A DNA stretch of 64,000 nt. Source: Acidovorax sp. SRB_14 (GTDB lineage: Bacteria; Pseudomonadota; Gammaproteobacteria; Burkholderiales; Burkholderiaceae_C). The stretch spans positions 27,083 to 91,082 of the forward strand of contig NZ_MWOK01000016.1 of NCBI RefSeq assembly GCF_012932145.1, written 5' to 3'. The notes below the pieces were generated by a model. It was not told the origin of the DNA. It worked only from the letters and a program-made list of their open reading frames with translations, and did no database searches. The translations under genes and the position numbers were made by a program. Shown here one piece after another: positions 59,856-64,000 of the stretch; the stretch's first letter is position 1; the number at the start of each line of letters is the position of its first letter.

Positions 59856-62800
59856 AGCGCCTGATCCATTACGCGCTGCACCAGCCCCTGTTCATCGTGC
59901 TCGGCACGCTGCTGTTTGCAGCGGCCGGTGTCTTTGCCTTCAAGAACCTGTCCGTCGAGGCCTTTCCCGACGTCACCGACACCCAGGTCACGGTGATCGC
60001 GCTCTACCCCGGTCGTGCGCCCGAAGAGGTCGAAAAGCAGGTCACGCTGCCGATCGAAGTCGCTCTGGCCGGCCTGCCCAATTCGATCCGCGTGTTCTCG
60101 CACACGCAGTTCGGCCTGTCGTTCAGCGTGATCACGTACGACGATGCGGCCAACGTCAACATCGCGCGCCAGCAGGTGGCCGAGCGGCTGTCGAGCATCG
60201 ACCTGCCGCCTGGCGTGCAGGCCGAGATTGCGCCCAATGCCACGCCAGTGGGCGAAATCATGCGCTACCGCTTGAAGGGCGACGGCCTCTCGACCACCGA
60301 CCTGCGCACCATCGAGGACTGGACCGTCGAGCGCGCACTGCGCCAGGTGCCCGGCGTGGCCGACGTGGTCGCCATGGGCGGCGCCATCAAGCAGTACGAG
60401 GTGCAGCCCGACCTCGACAAGCTGCGCGCCTACAAGCTCACCTTCCAGAACCTGCTGGACGCGCTGGGGCGCGGCAACGCCAACGCGGGCGGCAGCTACG
60501 TGGCCCAGGGCGCGCAGCAGTACACCATCCGCGGCATCGGCCTGCTGCAGTCGCCCGACGACATTGGCCGCATTGTGGTGGCCGCACGCGGCGGCACCCC
60601 GATCCTGATCCGCGACATCGCGCAGGTCAAAATCGGCGCGGTGCCGCGCCTGGGCGTGGTCGGCCAGGACCTGGACGACGACATCGTCACCGGCATCGTC
60701 ATCATGCGCAAAGGCGAGAACCCGAGCGTGGTGCTCAAAGGCGTGAAGGACAAGATCGCCGAACTCAATGCGCGTGGCCTGCCGCCGGGCGTGCAGATCG
60801 TGCCGTTCTACGACCGCACCTGGCTCATGGACAAGACGCTGAGCACGGTGTTCCGCAACCTGGTCGAAGGCGCGCTGCTGGTCTCGCTGGTGCTCTACAT
60901 CTTCCTGTCGAACCTGCGCGCCAGCCTGGTCGTGGTGGTGGTGATTCCATTGGCGCTGCTGGGCACCTTCATGGGCCTGAAGATCATGGGCGTGCCGGCC
61001 AACCTGCTGAGCCTGGGCGCGATGGACTTCGGCATCATCGTCGACGGCGCGGTGATCGTGGTCGAGAACATCATGCACCGCCTGGCCGAGCGCGGCGAGG
61101 ACATGGACGAGCGCGACCGGCGCGAAACCATCATCGACGCGGCCAACGAGGTCGGACGCCCGACGCTGTTTTCGATGCTCATCATCATCGCGGCGCACAT
61201 CCCGATCTTTGCGCTGCAACGCCATGAAGGCCGCATCTTCCAGCCAATGGCGCTGTCGGTGACTGCGGCCTTGATCGGCGCGCTGGTCTTCTCGCTCACG
61301 CTGGTGCCGCTGCTGGCCTACTGGATGCTCAAACGCAAGCTGCCGCACGGCGACAACCGCGTGGTGCGTGGCGCCAAGAACCTGTATGCGCCCGTGCTCG
61401 AGTGGGCCCTGGTCAACCGCCGCAAGGTGATGGTGATTGCGCTGGTGGCGTTCGGCCTGTCGGGCGTCGTGGCCTCGCGCCTGGGCTCGGAATTCCTGCC
61501 CGAACTCAACGAGGGCACGACCTGGGTCAACTTCGCACTCTCGCCCAACGTGTCGAGCGAAGAGGCGACGCGCATCCTGCGCATGGCGCGCCAGGCGCTG
61601 CTGTCGGTGCCCGAGGTCAACACCACGGTGTCCAAGGCCGGCCAGCCCGAGGACGGCACCGACCCCAAGACCATCTCCATGGCCGAGATCTTCGTTGACG
61701 TGAAGCCCGAGGACCAATGGCGCAAGGGCATGACGCGCGAGAAGATCACCGAGGAGATGGGCCGCGCGCTGTCGGCCCTCCCCGGCATCGACCCGGCGTT
61801 CTCGCAGCCGATCCGCGACAACGTGCTCGAATCGATCTCGCAGATCAAGGGCCAGATCGTGATCAAGCTCGCAGGCGACGACCTCGCGGAAATGAAGCGC
61901 ATCACCGACGACATTGCCCGAGAGATCAAGCAGGTGCAGGGCGTGGCGCGCGCCGAGATCGACCGCGATGGCCAGGTGCCGCAGTTGCTGATCGACATCG
62001 ACCGAGATCGCGCCGCACGCTACGGCCTCAATGTGAGCGACATCCAGGATGTGATCGAAGCCGCCCTCGCGGGCAAGGCCGCCACCAGTCTCTGGGAGGG
62101 CGAGCGCAAGTTCGCCGTCGCCGTGCGCCTGCCCAAGGACGAGCGCATCATTGCCAACCTGCCGCGCACACCCATTGCCACGCCGGATGGCGGCTATGTG
62201 ACGCTCGGCGCCGTCTCGCGCATCCACGAAGGTACGGGCGCCATGAACATCGCCCGCGAAGCCGGGCGCCGCACCACGGCCATCGGCATCTTTATCGCCG
62301 GCCGCGACATGGGCTCGGTGGTCGCTGACATGAAGGACCGTGTCGCCAAGAACGTGACGATTCCGTCCACCTACCAGCTCAACTGGTCGGGCGAATTTGA
62401 AAACCAGGAACGTGCCATGAAGCGCCTGTCGGTGGTGGTGCCAATCTCGCTGCTGCTGATCTTCGTACTGCTGTTCGATGCGTTCAAATCCTTCAAGACC
62501 GCCTCGCTGGTGCTGATCAACGTGCCTCTGGCCCTGCTCGGTGGCTTCGTCGCACTGTGGATCTTCGGCATTCCGCTGTCGGTATCGGCGGCCATCGGCT
62601 TCATCGCGCTGTCCGGTCAGGCCGTGCTCAACGGCGTGGTGATGCTGTCGGTGTACCAGCAGCTGCAGGCCGGCGGCATGGGTGTCGTCGAGGCGGTGCG
62701 CCAAGGCTCCATGCAGCGCCTGCGCACGGTGCTGATGACGGCCATGCTGGCTGCGCTCGGCCTGCTGCCGATGGCCTTGTCGCACGAGATCGGATCGGAG

Positions 62801-62950
62801 ACGCAGCGGCCGCTGGCCATTGTGGTGATCGGCGGTCTGGTCACGGCCACGCTGCTGACGCTGATCGTGCTGCCGGCGCTGTATGTGGCCTGGTTCTCGC
62901 CGCGCAAGGCGGCTGCACCATGCACGACCACCCCCGCAGCCACGGCATGA
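59852..62950 (+). CDS. Heavy-metal efflux RND pump (CzcA/CusA family)
   Basis: 1032 residues, 12 membrane helices with two large periplasmic loops. N-terminal NLSVEAFPDVTDTQVTVIAL and FSHTQFGLSFSVITYDD are HME-RND hallmarks. Helix 4 reads LGAMDFGIIVDGAVIVVEN: the DFG-x3-DG-x5-E pattern is that of divalent-cation (Zn/Co/Cd/Ni) pumps rather than the Cu(I)/Ag(I) CusA type. A proton-driven trimer exports metal from periplasm or cytoplasm. It is coupled to the adaptor gene (ATGA). Precise metal specificity needs experiment. Confidence 0.93.
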   Translation: MKRLIHYALHQPLFIVLGTLLFAAAGVFAFKNLSVEAFPDVTDTQVTVIALYPGRAPEEVEKQVTLPIEVALAGLPNSIRVFSHTQFGLSFSVITYDDAANVNIARQQVAERLSSIDLPPGVQAEIAPNATPVGEIMRYRLKGDGLSTTDLRTIEDWTVERALRQVPGVADVVAMGGAIKQYEVQPDLDKLRAYKLTFQNLLDALGRGNANAGGSYVAQGAQQYTIRGIGLLQSPDDIGRIVVAARGGTPILIRDIAQVKIGAVPRLGVVGQDLDDDIVTGIVIMRKGENPSVVLKGVKDKIAELNARGLPPGVQIVPFYDRTWLMDKTLSTVFRNLVEGALLVSLVLYIFLSNLRASLVVVVVIPLALLGTFMGLKIMGVPANLLSLGAMDFGIIVDGAVIVVENIMHRLAERGEDMDERDRRETIIDAANEVGRPTLFSMLIIIAAHIPIFALQRHEGRIFQPMALSVTAALIGALVFSLTLVPLLAYWMLKRKLPHGDNRVVRGAKNLYAPVLEWALVNRRKVMVIALVAFGLSGVVASRLGSEFLPELNEGTTWVNFALSPNVSSEEATRILRMARQALLSVPEVNTTVSKAGQPEDGTDPKTISMAEIFVDVKPEDQWRKGMTREKITEEMGRALSALPGIDPAFSQPIRDNVLESISQIKGQIVIKLAGDDLAEMKRITDDIAREIKQVQGVARAEIDRDGQVPQLLIDIDRDRAARYGLNVSDIQDVIEAALAGKAATSLWEGERKFAVAVRLPKDERIIANLPRTPIATPDGGYVTLGAVSRIHEGTGAMNIAREAGRRTTAIGIFIAGRDMGSVVADMKDRVAKNVTIPSTYQLNWSGEFENQERAMKRLSVVVPISLLLIFVLLFDAFKSFKTASLVLINVPLALLGGFVALWIFGIPLSVSAAIGFIALSGQAVLNGVVMLSVYQQLQAGGMGVVEAVRQGSMQRLRTVLMTAMLAALGLLPMALSHEIGSETQRPLAIVVIGGLVTATLLTLIVLPALYVAWFSPRKAAAPCTTTPAATA

Positions 62951-63096
62951 CCGCCGAGCAGCCCGGACCACGGGCACACGACACGGCCGTGCTGTTGCTG
63001 CATGGCCTGTGCAGTACGTCGGACGAGCTGCTGTCGGTGCAGCATGCTCTGCGCGCCGCCGGGTGTGCGGTCTGTGCACCGCGCATTGCGGGCTAA
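62947..63096 (+). pseudogene. Alpha/beta-hydrolase remnant (first 49 codons)
   Basis: Starts at an ATG overlapping the RND stop (ATGA). DTAVLLLHGLCSTSDELLSV and AGCAVCAPRIAG are the first strand, HG oxyanion loop and second strand of a carboxylesterase-like hydrolase, then TAA. The GxSxG elbow and everything beyond are missing, so the rest has been deleted. Confidence 0.7.
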
Positions 63097-63840
63097 TTCG
63101 TTCGACCCCGACATGCAGGTCCAGACGTCGCGCCCCTGCACCGACTGCAGCGCAGCCAGCTTCGAGACCACCTTCCAGGCGCAACGCTGCATGCGGCCCA
63201 CTACCATGCCCAACGCCACCGCAGCCGAGCTGGCCCTGCACCTTGGCGCTCAAGGGGCCGCGCTCATCTATGACTGCGCCTGTGCCTCTTCGGCCGCCGT
63301 CGGGGGCGAAGCGTTGCGTGCCATCCGCGCAGGCTGGATCGACGTGGGCATGCGCGTGCTGTCGCCACGGCGCAGCAGCGAGGACGCCTCGGGCATCTGC
63401 CGGCCATTCTCGGCCGATCGCGCGGGTTTTGCGCTGGACGAAGACGCGGCGGCCTTGGTGCTGAAGTCCGAAGCCCATGCGCGCGCGGTGCGCAGTCCCC
63501 ACTGTTCATGGCCGGCTACGCGACCAATTGCGACAGCCAATGCGGCAGAAGCGCAGTCCATTGCCAGCGTGTTTGGCAACAGCACCGCCGTAAGCTCCAC
63601 CAAGGCCATCCACGGGCATTTGCTGGGTGCGGGGGTGCGGTGGAATTGGTGGCCGTGCTGCGCGCACTGGAGCAACGGCGCCTGCCGCCCACAGCGCATC
63701 TGCGGGCCGCCGATCCGGACTTTGCGCTGGACCTCGTGCAGGGGGCAGCACGCCCCGCAGCAGACCTGCGCTACGCCCTGTCCAACTCGTTCGCCTTCGG
63801 CGGCACGAACGCCGTGCTCATTGCCGGGCGCGACGGTTAA
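63097..63840 (+). pseudogene. Beta-ketoacyl synthase (FabF-like) remnant
   Basis: Pieces of a condensing enzyme spread over two frames: TMPNATAAELALHLG, active-site block CACASSAAVGGEALRAIRAG, CRPFSADRAGFALDEDAAAL, then a frame change near 63484 (ARGAQSPLFMAGYATNCD), return to the first frame (EAQSIASVFGNSTAVSSTKA, IHGHLLGA), a second frame change near 63630, and GGAVELVAVLRALEQRRLPP ending YALSNSFAFGGTNAVLIA. The HGTGT catalytic-His segment between ATNCD and NAAEAQ is deleted and the N-terminus is missing. Clearly non-functional. The parent may have belonged to a polyene or polyketide-like cluster; that is inference. Confidence 0.85.
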
Positions 63841-63864
63841 GAAAGGGCGGAAGCCGCTCTGATT

Positions 63865-63999
63865 TCAACCGGTCAGCTGCGGCGTGGCGCGCCCGACCCG
63901 TGCCACGTCCTGGACGGGGGCCAGTGCCAGAGCGGCCTGCGCCCCGCCCCGGTCTTCGCCCAGGCGGAACTGCTGCACCACCTGCGACAGGCGCTGCGC
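63865..63999 (-). CDS. C-terminal end of a methyl-accepting chemotaxis protein (partial)
   Basis: 44 residues to the stop, reading from the window edge: AQRLSQVVQQFRLGEDRGGA then a short tail ending QLTG. The A-x2-L-x3-V-x2-FRL pattern is the normal end of bacterial MCP signalling domains. The rest of the gene lies beyond the right edge. Confidence 0.65.
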   Translation of the reverse strand, partial: AQRLSQVVQQFRLGEDRGGAQAALALAPVQDVARVGRATPQLTG

Positions 64000-64000
64000 C

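Noticed and set aside
59453..63502. A 1349-codon open frame on the minus strand opposite the RND pump gene
   Set aside because: His/Arg/Gly-rich translation without domain signal; it mirrors the codon bias of the pump gene on the other strand, which has clear HME-RND motifs.
63002..63862. An intact gene for a 286-residue protein over the ketoacyl-synthase region
   Set aside because: Similarity to condensing enzymes jumps between frames and a catalytic segment is missing; the open frame is a by-product of GC-rich sequence.

Overview
The window is 64 kb of dense, GC-rich bacterial chromosome (roughly two thirds or more G+C). It carries about 56 protein-coding genes, one decayed gene cluster and one gene cut by the right edge. 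I saw no rRNA, tRNA, CRISPR array, insertion sequence or prophage. The gene set (minCDE, a Bug-type tripartite-tricarboxylate receptor, acetoacetyl-CoA synthetase, parAB/mnmG/rsmG, SorAB-type sulfite dehydrogenase) and a characteristic dispersed repeat (core GCTATT...AGCGCTTG...CAAGCGCT...GAGGCCAAAA) point to Burkholderiales, most likely Comamonadaceae (Acidovorax and relatives). The genus is an inference.

Layout. 1-9.2 kb: universal stress protein, TetR and ArgP-type LysR regulators, D-amino-acid dehydrogenase, an alpha/beta hydrolase lacking its serine nucleophile, a flavin reductase, minCDE, an EamA transporter and an FNR/CRP-family regulator. 9.4-19.3 kb: a PAS chemoreceptor, pssA, acetoacetyl-CoA synthetase, uracil permease, a class I CoA-transferase, a hotdog thioesterase, a cobalamin adenosyltransferase and an EF-hand protein. 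19.4-24.8 kb: D-lactate-type dehydrogenase, then a LysR gene divergent from a CaiB-type CoA-transferase and a Bug solute receptor. 24.9-31.8 kb: a PhnD-like ABC importer (binding protein, ATPase, two permeases) followed by a translationally coupled GGDEF-EAL protein and a second PhnD-like binding protein. 31.8-36.8 kb: MFS transporter, ECF sigma/anti-sigma pair, sorAB and a DUF3149 mini-protein. 36.8-42.3 kb: lipoprotein hydrolase, a four-gene LpoB/YcfL-type envelope operon and a membrane-anchored methyltransferase. 42.4-47.8 kb: chromosome partition and translation block parB-hydrolase-parA-rsmG-mnmG with three parS sites. 47.8-57.2 kb: FMN reductase, YkgJ-type protein, GST, a giant CheB-CheR-kinase-receiver hybrid, an Old Yellow Enzyme and a two-component pair. 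57.3-64 kb: a heavy-metal RND efflux operon, then remnants of an alpha/beta hydrolase and a ketoacyl synthase, and the tail of a chemoreceptor.

Themes. Oxygen, redox and taxis signalling recurs: an FNR-like regulator with four conserved Cys beside a PAS chemoreceptor, an FNR box before the DUF3149 gene, and two large signalling hybrids. The strongest candidate for a little-described system is the GGDEF-EAL/binding-protein pair directly downstream of an importer whose binding protein is of the same family. It resembles the NspS-MbaA arrangement, in which a periplasmic binding protein controls a c-di-GMP enzyme.

The most pervasive unexplained structure is the dispersed repeat, with eleven copies in 64 kb. 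Two lie in frame inside enzymes (dadA, acetoacetyl-CoA synthetase), two supply the stop codons of genes (acetoacetyl-CoA synthetase, parA), one covers the start region of a YkgJ-family gene and one abuts the start codon of an ABC ATPase gene.
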